A stretch of DNA of 64,000 nt from Streptomyces sp. NBC_00258 (GTDB lineage Bacteria > Actinomycetota > Actinomycetes > Streptomycetales > Streptomycetaceae): the NCBI RefSeq assembly GCF_036182465.1, contig NZ_CP108081.1, positions 2,604,001-2,668,000 on the forward strand, read 5' to 3'. This document shows, in pieces, positions 1 to 8,536 of the stretch. The notes below the pieces were generated by a model. It searched no databases. It saw only the letters and a program-made list of their open reading frames with translations, and had not been told where the DNA came from. Made by a program: the position numbers and the translations under genes. How positions within the stretch are numbered: position 1 is the first letter of the stretch; each line of letters starts with the position of its first letter.

Positions 1-1273
1 CAACCCCTTCGTCGGCACCGCCGGTGCCCTCGGCGAGATCTACGCGTACGGCATGCGCGACCCGCACCGGTTCAGCTGGGACTCCGGCGGCCGCAACCGT
101 ATGTACCTCGGCCACATAGGTGAGCACGCCATAGAGGCCGTGTACGAGGTGAGGGCCGGCGACAACCTCGGCTGGAGCGAACGCGAGGGCGCCTTCGTCT
201 TCGACAAGGCCGCAACCGATCCCTGCGCCAAGATCCAGCCGCTGCCCGCCGACGACGAGAAGTACGGCTACACGTATCCCGTCGCCGCCTACGACCACGA
301 CCCGCCCGCCGACTGGAACTGCACCTCCGACGTCGGACGGGCGATCGTCGGCGGCTTCGTCCTCCGCGACCGCGACCTGCCCGAGCTGTACGGCAAGTAC
401 GTCTTCGGCGACCTCGTCGACGGCAGGCTCCTCTACGCCGACACCAAGGACATGCGCCGGGGTGGCACGGACCTGGCCAAGCTGTACGACCTGATGCTGT
501 ACGACGAGAGCGGCACCCGGGTGACCCTGCAGGACCTGGCCGGGGACGACCGGGTCGACCTGCGCTTCGGGCAGGACGCCGACGGCGGGCTCTATCTGCT
601 CTCCAAGGCCAACGGCAGGATCTGGAAGGTGACCGGCACCCGGAAGTTCGCCTCCTGCGACACCGGCGGCACGAAGGTCACCAACGTCATGGCCGGACGG
701 AACTGGGCCCCGGTCACCCCGTCCAAGTGGCGGTTCCCCGGGCGTGAGGCGATCCTCGCCGAGGCCGGGGCCGCCCGCCCCGGTCCCCGACGTCCCTTCG
801 AGTACGCCGTGCTCACCGCGGGTCCCCCGGCCTTCGGCTCCGTACGGATCGACGCACAGGTCCGTCTCGACACACCCGTCGAGATCACCAACCGGGACGT
901 GATCATCGTCTTCGGCCACCAGTCGGACACGAAGTTCTACTACGCGCACCTGTCGACCGACAACACCATCTATCCGCACAACGGGATCTTCGTCGTCAAC
1001 GACGCCGACCGGCTGCGCCTGGAGGACCAGTGGAACGGCACCACCGGTGCGCCACCGGCCGTCACCGACTCGGCCTGGCACAAGGTGCGGGTGGTGCACT
1101 GCCCCGGCACCGGTGAGATCGCGGTCTACCTCGACGGCTCGAAACAGCCCCTGATGACCGCCGTCGACACCACGCTCTCCTCCGGCCGGGTGGGCTTCGG
1201 CTCGTTCGACAACACCGGGCGGATGCGCGACCTGAAGGTCACCGGCGCGGGCGGAGCTGCCCTCACACGGTGA
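1..1273 (+). CDS. PQQ-dependent sugar dehydrogenase-like protein with C-terminal LamG-like domain (5' partial)
   Basis: The reading frame is open from base 2, so the N-terminus lies outside the window. The visible start reads GEIYAYGMRDPHRFSWD, followed by GDNLGWSEREG, the C-terminal blade motifs of the glucose/sorbosone dehydrogenase (soluble PQQ beta-propeller) family, which oxidises aldose sugars outside the cell. From about visible residue 235 a second module (EYAVLTAGPPAFGSVRID ... YLDGSKQPLM ... GRVGFGSFDN) looks like a concanavalin/LamG-type beta-sandwich of the 3-keto-disaccharide hydrolase kind, likely carbohydrate-binding. The gene is convergent with the galactanase gene and their 3' ends overlap by 11 bp, leaving no room for a conventional terminator between them. 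The internal ATG at 53 is not the true start because the propeller homology continues upstream. The substrate is not readable from sequence. Confidence 0.8.
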   Translation, partial: NPFVGTAGALGEIYAYGMRDPHRFSWDSGGRNRMYLGHIGEHAIEAVYEVRAGDNLGWSEREGAFVFDKAATDPCAKIQPLPADDEKYGYTYPVAAYDHDPPADWNCTSDVGRAIVGGFVLRDRDLPELYGKYVFGDLVDGRLLYADTKDMRRGGTDLAKLYDLMLYDESGTRVTLQDLAGDDRVDLRFGQDADGGLYLLSKANGRIWKVTGTRKFASCDTGGTKVTNVMAGRNWAPVTPSKWRFPGREAILAEAGAARPGPRRPFEYAVLTAGPPAFGSVRIDAQVRLDTPVEITNRDVIIVFGHQSDTKFYYAHLSTDNTIYPHNGIFVVNDADRLRLEDQWNGTTGAPPAVTDSAWHKVRVVHCPGTGEIAVYLDGSKQPLMTAVDTTLSSGRVGFGSFDNTGRMRDLKVTGAGGAALTR

Positions 1274-2735
1274 CACCGTCGATCTCGAAGGTCTGCACCG
1301 AGGCGGCGGCGAACGGCACGCTCAGGCTCTTGCCGTTGAGGTAGGTGTCCGAGCGTGCCGTGTAGAGGTCGCCGCTGCCTGAGGTGAGCGTGTTCCAGCG
1401 CCGTACGAGCCCGCCGCTGCCGCCCGTGACCTGGGCGAAGCGGGACAGGTCGAAGGTGAGCGTCTGCGCGGCACCGGAGTTGACGGCCACGACGACCAGG
1501 CGCTTCTGCGTGGCGTCGTGGGCGGCGACCGCGTAGCCCACGCCGGTGTCGAGGATGGTCATCCCAGGGCGGATGTGGCGGCTGAACTGGGCCATCACGT
1601 AGTACTTGGTCTGGACGGTGGTCGGCTGCAGGGTGCTCGCGTTGTACGCGATCATCGCCCAGCCCGTCGAGGGGTCCATCACCTGCCAGTAGACCCAGGC
1701 GGTCGGGTGCAGCCAGCGGAAGTCCAGGCACAGGTTGCTCGCCAGGGTGAGACCGGTGCCGTCGCTGTCACCGGTCTCGGAGTTCCAGAGCTTCTTGCCG
1801 GCGGTCGTCACGACGTCCGTGTGGAGGAGGTCCCGGCGGCCGCCCGAACCCTGGTAGCCGTGCACGTTGACCTGGCTGACCAGTGCTTTCGTCGACGCCC
1901 CGAAGGAGTTCCAGGTCGTACGGGCCAGGTCGTAGCTCGTCTCGTCGGAGGCGGAGATCCTGATGCCGGACAGGCCCCGCGTGTCGAGTTCACTGCGCAT
2001 GTACGGGAGGACGGCGGCCTGGACGGCGGCGTCCATGTGGCAGCCCTCCTGGGTGCCGGTGGCGGTCCACCAGGACGACGAGGGCTCGTTGAACGGGTCG
2101 ACGGTCGCGAAGTTCACGCCCCAGTTGTTCTTCGCGCGCAGGGCGACGGCCGCCAGGTGGGAGGCGTGCTGCCGGTAGTTCCAGGACTGGAGGTTGTTGC
2201 CGCCGCCGGACGCGCCCGACGGGTTGTGGTTGCTGCACATCCACCACATGGGCGAGTTGGCGAACAGTTCGGTGACGGCGCCCCGTTGGACGGCCTTCAC
2301 CAGGGCGGCGCGCTGGTTGGCGTCCGCCGTCCAGTCCCAGGCGGAGGAGGTGGGGTCCTCGTTGTTCCAGTCCTGCCAGTAGCCCTCGATCTGCTTGAAG
2401 GCCGGGATGTTGGGCGAGGCGACCATGGACTGGCCGCCCACGCTGTTCGGGCTGCACGCGCCCAGGTTGTAGCGGGCGATGTTCATGCCGAGGCCCGGCA
2501 GCGTCCTGCCGCCGTACGCCACGGACTTGGTGGTGAAGAAGATGTCGGCGAAGTCGTCCCGCGCGCCGAACACGTTGGCCCACCACGCGAGCGAGGTCCC
2601 CCATCCCTCCCAACGCCCGTAGCTGGTACCGGGGTTGACTGCGACGGTCGCGTCGGCGCGGGCGGTACCCGTCGCCAGCGCACTGCCCAGCAGTGTGCCA
2701 CCCGCCGCCGCCAGCAGCGATCTGCGCTTCATCAT
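1263..2735 (-). CDS. Secreted endo-beta-1,6-galactanase, GH30 (subfamily 5 type)
   Basis: A 490-residue protein with an N-terminal signal (KRRSLLAAAGGTLLGSALATGTARA) and the opening motif WEGWGTSLAWWANVFG, typical of GH30 endo-beta-1,6-galactanases. The acid/base glutamate is expected in DPFNEPSSSWW (near residue 217) and the nucleophile in LWNSETGDSDG (near 319). The C-terminal 100 residues form the beta-sandwich that accompanies the GH30 barrel. Enzymes of this type cut beta-1,6-galactan side chains of plant type II arabinogalactan. An AGGAG sits 6 nt before the ATG at 2735. It is transcribed on its own, away from the glucarate operon, and its upstream region carries LacI-type half-sites. 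The family call is firm; subfamily and substrate are inferred from motif resemblance. Confidence 0.88.
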   Translation of the reverse strand: MMKRRSLLAAAGGTLLGSALATGTARADATVAVNPGTSYGRWEGWGTSLAWWANVFGARDDFADIFFTTKSVAYGGRTLPGLGMNIARYNLGACSPNSVGGQSMVASPNIPAFKQIEGYWQDWNNEDPTSSAWDWTADANQRAALVKAVQRGAVTELFANSPMWWMCSNHNPSGASGGGNNLQSWNYRQHASHLAAVALRAKNNWGVNFATVDPFNEPSSSWWTATGTQEGCHMDAAVQAAVLPYMRSELDTRGLSGIRISASDETSYDLARTTWNSFGASTKALVSQVNVHGYQGSGGRRDLLHTDVVTTAGKKLWNSETGDSDGTGLTLASNLCLDFRWLHPTAWVYWQVMDPSTGWAMIAYNASTLQPTTVQTKYYVMAQFSRHIRPGMTILDTGVGYAVAAHDATQKRLVVVAVNSGAAQTLTFDLSRFAQVTGGSGGLVRRWNTLTSGSGDLYTARSDTYLNGKSLSVPFAAASVQTFEIDGVTV

Positions 2736-2756
2736 GGAGGTCTCCTGTCGCGCTCA

Positions 2757-2840
2757 TGCCACAACCTGGTTGAAGAATGAGGCGGGGGCAAACGGTTGTC
2801 GAGACGCGTGACAGCGCTTTCTGTTTCGATAGTTTGCGGG
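2757..2840 (-). promoter_or_regulatory. Candidate LacI-type operators upstream of the galactanase gene
   Basis: Three elements lie in the 246-nt gap before the galactanase start: ACAACCTGGTTGA at 2761-2773, resembling the ACAACCGGTTG operator found three more times between 14 and 21 kb; ACAGCGCTTTCTG at 2811-2823, whose reverse complement shares CAGAAAGCG with the site at 17279; and CGATAGTTTGCG at 2827-2838. They suggest induction by plant polysaccharide products through LacI-family repressors. No protein-binding evidence is available. Confidence 0.4.
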
Positions 2841-2981
2841 TGCCGGTGCCACACGGCTTCACAGGCGTCCCGGCCACCACAGCACTACGGGCGCCCGCGC
2901 CACAGCAGTGGCGTACGGGCGCCCGTGTCGGCGCGGTCTCATGGGCGCCGATGTCAGCGCGGCCTCATCGGCGCGCCGGCG

Positions 2982-4238
2982 TCACCACCGAGGAAGCTTG
3001 AGCTCGTACTCGGGGTGGACGCGCCGCATGTATCCGGTGTCGTCGCGGCCCTTCATGCCCGAGTCGAGATAGACCCGGTGGAGCCGTTCCAGGGCGTCGT
3101 GGTCGAGTTCGACGCCGAGGCCGGGGCCCGTGGGGACCTTGACCGCGCCGTCCCGCAGTTCCAGGGCGCCGGGGACGATGACGTCGTCCGCGTAGTTCCA
3201 CGGGTAGTGGGTGTCGCAGGAGGTGTCGAGGTTCGGGATCACGGCGGCCACATGGGTCATGGCGGCGAGGCTGATACCGAGGTGGGAGTTGGAGTGCATG
3301 GACAGACCGATGCCGAACGCCTCGCAGACGGCGGCGAGTTCACGGGTGCGGCGCAGCCCGCCCCAGTAGTGGTGGTCGGTGAGGAGGACCTGGATGGCGT
3401 CCTGCTCGACGGCCGGCTTCAGGTGCTCCCAGGCGACCACGCACATGTTGGTGGCCAGCGGCATGGGTGAGGTCTTCGCGACCTCGGCCATGCCGGGGAT
3501 CGTGGGGGTGGGATCCTCCAAGTACTCCAGGAAGCCGTCCAGCTCCCGCGCCACGTACTGCGAAGTCTCCACCGTCCAGGCCGTGTTGGGGTCGAGCCGC
3601 AGCGGCTGCCCCGGGAAGGCCTCGGCGAGGGCCTTCATCGCGGCGATCTCCTCGTCGGGCGGGAAGACACCGCCCTTGAGCTTGAACGAGCTGAATCCGT
3701 ACCGCTGTTGCATCAGCCGGGCCTGCTCGACGATGCCCGCCGGGTCGAGGGCCTCGCCCCACTCGTCGCCGACGGCCGGATTGCCGTCGAGCGCCGGGTG
3801 TTCGGCCCACTTGTAGAAGAGGTACGCGGCGAAGGGCACGGCGTCACGGACGCTGCCGCCCAGCAGGTCGCTGACCGGGCGCCCGAGGAGCTTGCCCTGG
3901 GCGTCCAGACAGGCGACCTCCACGGCGGAGGTGGTCCAGCCGCGCTCGTGGGAACTGGGCACGGTGGGCAGCAGGACGGAGTCGATCGCGGCCGCGACGG
4001 CGGTGGTGTCGAAGACGTCCATGCCGACGACCGCCTGCGCGGCAGCTGCCAGCCGTTCGAGGCGGATGTCACCCCCGGTCGACTCGCCGAGGCCCACCGT
4101 GCCGTCCTCCAGGACGAGTTGGAGGATCAGCCGCAGGGCGAGGGGCTCGTGCACGCCGCTGGAGTTGAGGAGCGGCGGGTCGCGGAAGGCGATCGGCGTG
4201 ACGATCAGTTCACGGATGCGACTGTCGGGGGTGGTCAT
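2982..4238 (-). CDS. gudD: D-glucarate dehydratase, enolase superfamily
   Basis: 418 residues. It converts D-glucarate (and often L-idarate) to 5-dehydro-4-deoxyglucarate by Mg-dependent dehydration in the cytosol. Family signatures are the KLKGG catalytic lysine motif near residues 187-191, metal-ligand strands LRLDPNTAW and LEDP, TNMCVV, LLTDHHYWGG, and the C-terminal SMHSNSHLGISLAAMTH stretch. The ATG overlaps the stop of the upstream gene by 4 nt and is preceded by GGAGG at 10 nt, so this is the last gene of a five-gene operon with a sugar importer and the next pathway enzyme. Enolase-superfamily members can be promiscuous; galactarate dehydration is the main alternative, but the neighbouring kdgD-type gene fits either. 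Confidence 0.88.
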   Translation of the reverse strand: MTTPDSRIRELIVTPIAFRDPPLLNSSGVHEPLALRLILQLVLEDGTVGLGESTGGDIRLERLAAAAQAVVGMDVFDTTAVAAAIDSVLLPTVPSSHERGWTTSAVEVACLDAQGKLLGRPVSDLLGGSVRDAVPFAAYLFYKWAEHPALDGNPAVGDEWGEALDPAGIVEQARLMQQRYGFSSFKLKGGVFPPDEEIAAMKALAEAFPGQPLRLDPNTAWTVETSQYVARELDGFLEYLEDPTPTIPGMAEVAKTSPMPLATNMCVVAWEHLKPAVEQDAIQVLLTDHHYWGGLRRTRELAAVCEAFGIGLSMHSNSHLGISLAAMTHVAAVIPNLDTSCDTHYPWNYADDVIVPGALELRDGAVKVPTGPGLGVELDHDALERLHRVYLDSGMKGRDDTGYMRRVHPEYELKLPRW

Positions 4239-5143
4239 GCGCGGACTGCCTCCAGGCCGTGGGCGATGATTTTCGTCAGCCGGGCGAGGTGCTCCGGCGT
4301 GGGGTCGAGCAGGGGTGCCCGGACGCCGCCGACGTCCAGGCCCCGGATCGTGACGCCGGCCTTGACCAGCGACACCGCGTATCCGGGTACCTCGTCGCGG
4401 AGTTGGACGAGGGGTCCGTAGAACTCGTCGAGGAGCGTGCCGACCAGTGTCTCGTCTCCCTCGTCGAGGGCCCGGTGGAAGGCGAGGGCGATCTCCGGGG
4501 CGAAGGCGAACACCGCCGACGAGTAGAGCCCGACACCGATGCCGCGGTAGGCGGGCGCGGTCATCTCGGCGGTGGGCAGGCCGTTGAAGAACTGGAAGTC
4601 CTCGGTGCCCGGCACGGCCCGTACGGCCCGCACGATGCGGTGCATCCGCTCGATGTCGCCGATGCCGTCCTTTAGTCCGACGACACCGGGCAGGCCGGCG
4701 ATCTCGGCGGCCGTCTCACCGGTGAGACGGGCGGAGCCGCGCTGGTAGAAGACGACGGGCAGTTCGGTGGCGGCGGTGACCTCCCGTACGTATCTCACGA
4801 GGCCCTGTTGGGGTGCGCTCACCAGGTAGGGCGGCAGGAGCAGGATGCCGTCGGCGCCCGCCCGTTCGATGCGGGCGGCCTGGTCGGCGGCGACGGGCAC
4901 CGGGCCGCCCGCGGCCGCGAGGACGGGTACGCGGCCCGCGGTCGTGGTCACCGCGATCCGGGTCGCGCGCTCGATCTCGTCCGGAGACAGGGCGTGGAAC
5001 TCGCCGGTGCCGCAGGCGACGAAGACGCCACCCGCTCCGGCGGCGACGCCTGCCTCGACGTGCTGGGCGAGCCGGTCCTCGTCGAGATCTCCGTTCGTGT
5101 CGAACGGGGTGACCGGGAAGAACAGCACTCCTTGGAACTTCAT
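4235..5143 (-). CDS. kdgD: 5-dehydro-4-deoxyglucarate dehydratase (DHDPS/NAL family)
   Basis: 302 residues, the usual length. It removes water and CO2 from 5-dehydro-4-deoxyglucarate to give 2-oxoglutarate semialdehyde. The class I aldolase-fold features are visible: an opening LFFPVTPFDTNGDLDEDRL, the GTGEFHALS phosphate-like loop, the tyrosine in VVFYQRGSARL, and the Schiff-base lysine in VGLKDGIGD near residue 158. It follows the second permease gene by 27 nt and overlaps gudD by 4 nt, so uptake, first dehydration and second dehydration are co-transcribed. The final step, 2-oxoglutarate semialdehyde dehydrogenase, is not in this window. Confidence 0.88.
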   Translation of the reverse strand: MKFQGVLFFPVTPFDTNGDLDEDRLAQHVEAGVAAGAGGVFVACGTGEFHALSPDEIERATRIAVTTTAGRVPVLAAAGGPVPVAADQAARIERAGADGILLLPPYLVSAPQQGLVRYVREVTAATELPVVFYQRGSARLTGETAAEIAGLPGVVGLKDGIGDIERMHRIVRAVRAVPGTEDFQFFNGLPTAEMTAPAYRGIGVGLYSSAVFAFAPEIALAFHRALDEGDETLVGTLLDEFYGPLVQLRDEVPGYAVSLVKAGVTIRGLDVGGVRAPLLDPTPEHLARLTKIIAHGLEAVRA

Positions 5144-5170
5144 GTCTCCCTCGTAACTGCGGGGTGGAGG

Positions 5171-6124
5171 TCAGCCCTTGGTGGCACCGGCGGCGATGCC
5201 GGTGACCAGCGAGCGCTGGAGGAGCAGATAGACGACCAGGCTGGGGACGAGCGCGATGACGGCACCGGCGAGGACCACACCCGAGCCGACCTCGGGATCG
5301 GTGCGCAGGATCGACAGGGCGACGGTGACCGTGTAGTCGGTGGGGTCCTTGGCGGCGATCAGCGGCAGCAGGTACTGGTCCCAGATCATGATGAAGCCGA
5401 GGACACCGGCCACGCCGAGCGCGGGCTTGCAGAGCGGCAGGACGACCTGCCACAGCATCCGCAGTTCGCCGACGCCGTCGAGACGGGCGGCCTCCTCGAT
5501 CTCGGTGGGTATGTCCTTCATGAACTCGGTCAGCAGCATCACCGAGAAGCCCCAGGCGCCGAGCGGCAGGATCACGCCCCAGACGGTTCCCTTCAGGTCG
5601 AGTCCGACGACCGGGACATGCCCGAGGACCAGCGACAGCGGGATCGCGATGACCTCCTCGGGGAGCATCATCGTGAGCATGAACAGGGTCAGGATCAGGG
5701 CCTGTCCGCGGAACCGGTGCCGGGCGAGCGCGTAGGCGGCGAGCACCGAGACGGCGAGCTGGAGCAGCAGTCCGCCGCCCGCGATGACGAGCGAGTTGGA
5801 GAAGTAGTCCCAGATGCCCCGCTCGCCGGCCACGCGGACGTTCAGGAGCGTGGAGTCGTGCGGGAGGAAGGACAGCGACGAACCGCTGGGGTTGGTGCTG
5901 AAGGCACCCGAGAAGATCGTCAGGAAAGGCGCCGCGAAGATCGCGAGGGCGATCGCGCAGAGCAGGATCCGCAGGGCCCAGGCGGGACCGGGCCTGTCGC
6001 TCCAGCCGAGTGCGGTGTCGAAGCGGGCGGGGGTGGTACGGGCCTGCTTGCCACCGCGCCGGGCACGGGCGGCGGAGATCTCACCGGACGGGGTCCGGAC
6101 GGGATCGAGGGCGGGGGCGCTCAT
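5171..6124 (-). CDS. Sugar ABC transporter permease, MalG type
   Basis: 317 residues from the ATG at 6124, chosen because it overlaps the upstream permease stop by 4 nt and has GGGGAG 7 nt before it; the open frame runs further up but only as an out-of-frame shadow of that gene. A cytosolic N-terminal tail of about 55 residues is followed by six hydrophobic segments. The EAA loop, reading MKDIPTEIEEAARLDGVGELRMLW, is the contact for the ATPase. It is the second of two inner-membrane permeases of a carbohydrate-uptake (CUT1) importer. No ATPase gene is present in the operon; Streptomyces often share one MsiK-type ATPase among such importers. The neighbours suggest glucarate or a related sugar acid or oligouronide as substrate. 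Confidence 0.85.
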   Translation of the reverse strand: MSAPALDPVRTPSGEISAARARRGGKQARTTPARFDTALGWSDRPGPAWALRILLCAIALAIFAAPFLTIFSGAFSTNPSGSSLSFLPHDSTLLNVRVAGERGIWDYFSNSLVIAGGGLLLQLAVSVLAAYALARHRFRGQALILTLFMLTMMLPEEVIAIPLSLVLGHVPVVGLDLKGTVWGVILPLGAWGFSVMLLTEFMKDIPTEIEEAARLDGVGELRMLWQVVLPLCKPALGVAGVLGFIMIWDQYLLPLIAAKDPTDYTVTVALSILRTDPEVGSGVVLAGAVIALVPSLVVYLLLQRSLVTGIAAGATKG

Positions 6125-7029
6125 CGCACGTCTCCCCTCTTTCGGAAGTAGTTGACCGTGACGGTGAGCAGCAGCGTCACGCAGAGCAGGACGACGGAGG
6201 CCGCCGAGGCGCCGCCGATGTCGTTGCGGGTGAAGCCGAGGGTGTAGGCACGGGTCATCCACACCTCGGTGGATCCGGCGGGACCGCCGCCGGTGAGGAC
6301 GTACACCTCGGTGAACACCCTGAGTCCGCGGATCGCGGCGAGGGTGAGGACGATGGCGAGGGCTGGGCGGATCGCGGGCAGGGTGACGTACCGCAGTCGC
6401 TGCCGGAGCGAGACGCCGTCCATCGCGGCGGCCTCGTACAGCGTCCGGTCCACGCCGGCGAGTCCGGCGAGGAGGATCACCATGTTGTAGGGGGCCGTCA
6501 TCCAGATGCCCATGGCCATGGTCGCCCACAGGGCCGTGTCGGGGTTGTCGAGGAACGGCACGGGTCCGAGGCCGAGGAAGCCGAGGGCGCTGTTCATGAG
6601 GCCGTCGGAGGTCGGGTAGTACATGAGCCGCCACAGCTCACCGACCACCGCGGTCGCGGTGACGACCGGCAGGAAGACCGCGGTGCGGACGAACTTCAGC
6701 GAGCGGGCCTGGCCTTCGAGGAGCAGGGCGAGGAGGAACCCGACGACGATGGCGCCGAGGGACATGCCGATGCCGAGGAGCAGGGTGTTGCCGATCGCCT
6801 CCTGGAAGCGGTGGTCGGTCAGGACCCGGGTGTAGTTGTCGAGTCCGACCCACCTGTCGCCGAGGAAGGGCCGTACCTCGAAGAAGCTGAGCCAGATGCC
6901 CTTGCCCATCGGGACGAACTTGAAGACGAGGGCGAGCAGCAGGCCAGGGGCGAGGAACACCCAGGGAAGCAGGGCTTTCCTGGTGAGGACTCCGCGCCGC
7001 CGGGGGGCTGTGGTCACGGTTGCGGTCAT
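6121..7029 (-). CDS. Sugar ABC transporter permease, MalF type
   Basis: 302 residues with six predicted membrane segments, beginning ALLPWVFLAPGLLLALVFKFVP. The EAA loop is seen as LYEAAAMDGVSLRQRLRYVTLP near residue 200. It forms the permease heterodimer with the next gene. The start overlaps the solute-binding-protein stop by 4 nt, and the stop overlaps the next permease start by 4 nt, so the three transporter genes are translationally coupled. Confidence 0.85.
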   Translation of the reverse strand: MTATVTTAPRRRGVLTRKALLPWVFLAPGLLLALVFKFVPMGKGIWLSFFEVRPFLGDRWVGLDNYTRVLTDHRFQEAIGNTLLLGIGMSLGAIVVGFLLALLLEGQARSLKFVRTAVFLPVVTATAVVGELWRLMYYPTSDGLMNSALGFLGLGPVPFLDNPDTALWATMAMGIWMTAPYNMVILLAGLAGVDRTLYEAAAMDGVSLRQRLRYVTLPAIRPALAIVLTLAAIRGLRVFTEVYVLTGGGPAGSTEVWMTRAYTLGFTRNDIGGASAASVVLLCVTLLLTVTVNYFRKRGDVR

Positions 7030-8354
7030 GGCATCAGGTCCTGGTCCTTGAGGTCACCGGCGAGGGTGTCGTCGAGCTCCTTGAGGCCGGCGCCGACATC
7101 GCTGCCGCAGTAGGTGAACAGCGCGTTGAGGCTGTCGGCGGTGTCCTGCTTGATCGGTGCGAAGTCCGGGGCGTTCGGGAACTGCTCGGAGGCCTCGCGG
7201 TACGCCTTCTGCACCACGCTCCAGCGCGGGTCGTCGTGCACCTTCGCGGCGTCCAGCGTGGTGTTGACGGGGATACGGACGACGGGCTGGTTCTTGCCGG
7301 TCATGGCGAGCTTCTGGCCCTCGGGCGAGACGAGGAACGCGGCGAGTGCCTTCTCCTGCTCGTCCTTGCCGGTCTTGGCGCCGAAGTAGACGTTCTCGCC
7401 CTCGGCCAGCGCGTCGGAGCCGGCCGGTCCCGCGGGGGCGGGCAGGACCTCGAACTTGTCCTTGCCGAGCGTCCCGTCGAAGGTGACGATGTTGTAGGGG
7501 CCGGTGAGGTACATGCCGGCGTTTCCGTCCTGGAAGTTGGTGGCGGTCGAGGTGACGGCCGTCAGCGCGCCGGGCTGGACGACGTTCTTGTCCCCGCAGA
7601 AGAGGTTGTCCTTCATCCAGCTGACGGTGCGTACGGCGGCCGCCGAGTCCATGACGGGCCGGTAGCCGCCCTTGCCGTCCGGCTCGATGATCTTCGCGCC
7701 GCCCTGCCAGAGATAGCTCGCGCCCCACCAGGCGACGTAGCCGTTCTGGGCGCTGCCGGGGGCGACCATCCCGTACGTGTCCTTCTTGCCGTCGCCGTCC
7801 GGGTCGCGGGTGGCGAAGGCCTTGGCGAGCGCGAGCATGTCCTGCCAGGTCTTCGGCTGCGGCAGTCCGAGCTTCTCGCGCCAGTCCTTGCGGACCATCA
7901 GGGTCATGGCCTGGCGCGAGTACGGGACGCCGTAGTGCCTGCCGTCGAGCCCCACGGTGGAGGACCAGGTCTTGGCGTCGATCTGGCCGTGCCCGGAGAT
8001 CGACGCGGGGTCGATGGGCTTCAGCAGACCCTGGTGCTGGTAGCTGCCCATCAACGCGGTGTCGTTGATCATGACGTCGGGCAGGTCCTTGGTGGACGCC
8101 CGGCTCTGCAGCTGCTGGTCGAAGTTGACGACCGGCTGATAGTCGATCTTTATGCCGGTCTTCTTGGTGAAGGCGGCGAACACGCGGTCGTAGGTGGCCG
8201 CGGAGTCCGGATTGCTCCGGGTCCACACCTCCAGGGCGTTCGGGTCACCGCTGTCGGCGGAGTCGGAGTCGGCACCGCAGGCGGCCGTTCCGAACAGGAG
8301 CGCCGCCGCGGCGAGCGTGGCGGCCAGGCGGCGGCCTCGTCGTACGTCACCCAT
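7026..8354 (-). CDS. Extracellular solute-binding lipoprotein of a sugar ABC importer (family 1)
   Basis: About 442 residues from the ATG at 8354. The N-terminus MGDVRRGRRLAATLAAAALLFGTAAC is a lipoprotein signal with the cysteine near residue 26. The mature protein has SBP family 1 motifs (VWTRSNPDSAATYDRVFAAFTKKTGIKIDYQPV; VPYSRQAMTLMVRKDWREKLGLPQPKTWQDML). An in-frame ATG at 8381 gives nine more residues before the signal; I prefer 8354 because GGAG lies 11 nt upstream and the signal then starts properly. It is the first gene of the glucarate operon and likely delivers a sugar acid or a uronic-acid-containing saccharide; specificity cannot be read from the sequence. Confidence 0.85.
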   Translation of the reverse strand: MGDVRRGRRLAATLAAAALLFGTAACGADSDSADSGDPNALEVWTRSNPDSAATYDRVFAAFTKKTGIKIDYQPVVNFDQQLQSRASTKDLPDVMINDTALMGSYQHQGLLKPIDPASISGHGQIDAKTWSSTVGLDGRHYGVPYSRQAMTLMVRKDWREKLGLPQPKTWQDMLALAKAFATRDPDGDGKKDTYGMVAPGSAQNGYVAWWGASYLWQGGAKIIEPDGKGGYRPVMDSAAAVRTVSWMKDNLFCGDKNVVQPGALTAVTSTATNFQDGNAGMYLTGPYNIVTFDGTLGKDKFEVLPAPAGPAGSDALAEGENVYFGAKTGKDEQEKALAAFLVSPEGQKLAMTGKNQPVVRIPVNTTLDAAKVHDDPRWSVVQKAYREASEQFPNAPDFAPIKQDTADSLNALFTYCGSDVGAGLKELDDTLAGDLKDQDLMP

Positions 8355-8414
8355 GGGCACGCACACTCCGTTCATATTCATGAATCGGCTTCACGAATCT
8401 AGATAGCGCGCAGC

Positions 8415-8444
8415 CAGCTAAGAATCGTTTCAGGCGTATGTCAA
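8415..8444 (-). promoter_or_regulatory. Promoter with embedded LacI-like operator for the glucarate/ABC operon
   Basis: On the minus strand a perfect TTGACA (8439-8444) is followed after 18 nt by TAGCTG (8415-8420). The spacer contains GAAACGATTC (8422-8431), a one-mismatch version of the palindrome GAAACGTTTC recognised by LacI-family repressors. Transcription would begin about 50 nt before the solute-binding-protein start. An operator between the -35 and -10 elements implies repression relieved by substrate. Confidence 0.5.
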
Positions 8445-8536
8445 GACATGGATTGGAGTTTTCACAGTCGTCACACCTGGCCCGGAGGCGACGGCTCCGG
8501 TACTCCGAAAGCCGCAGCTCGGTGCGGTGGAAGTGG

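Noticed and set aside
6125..6634. N-terminal extension of the second permease by 170 residues
   Set aside because: Overlaps the first permease in another frame; the ATGA overlap with GGGGAG fixes the start at 6124.
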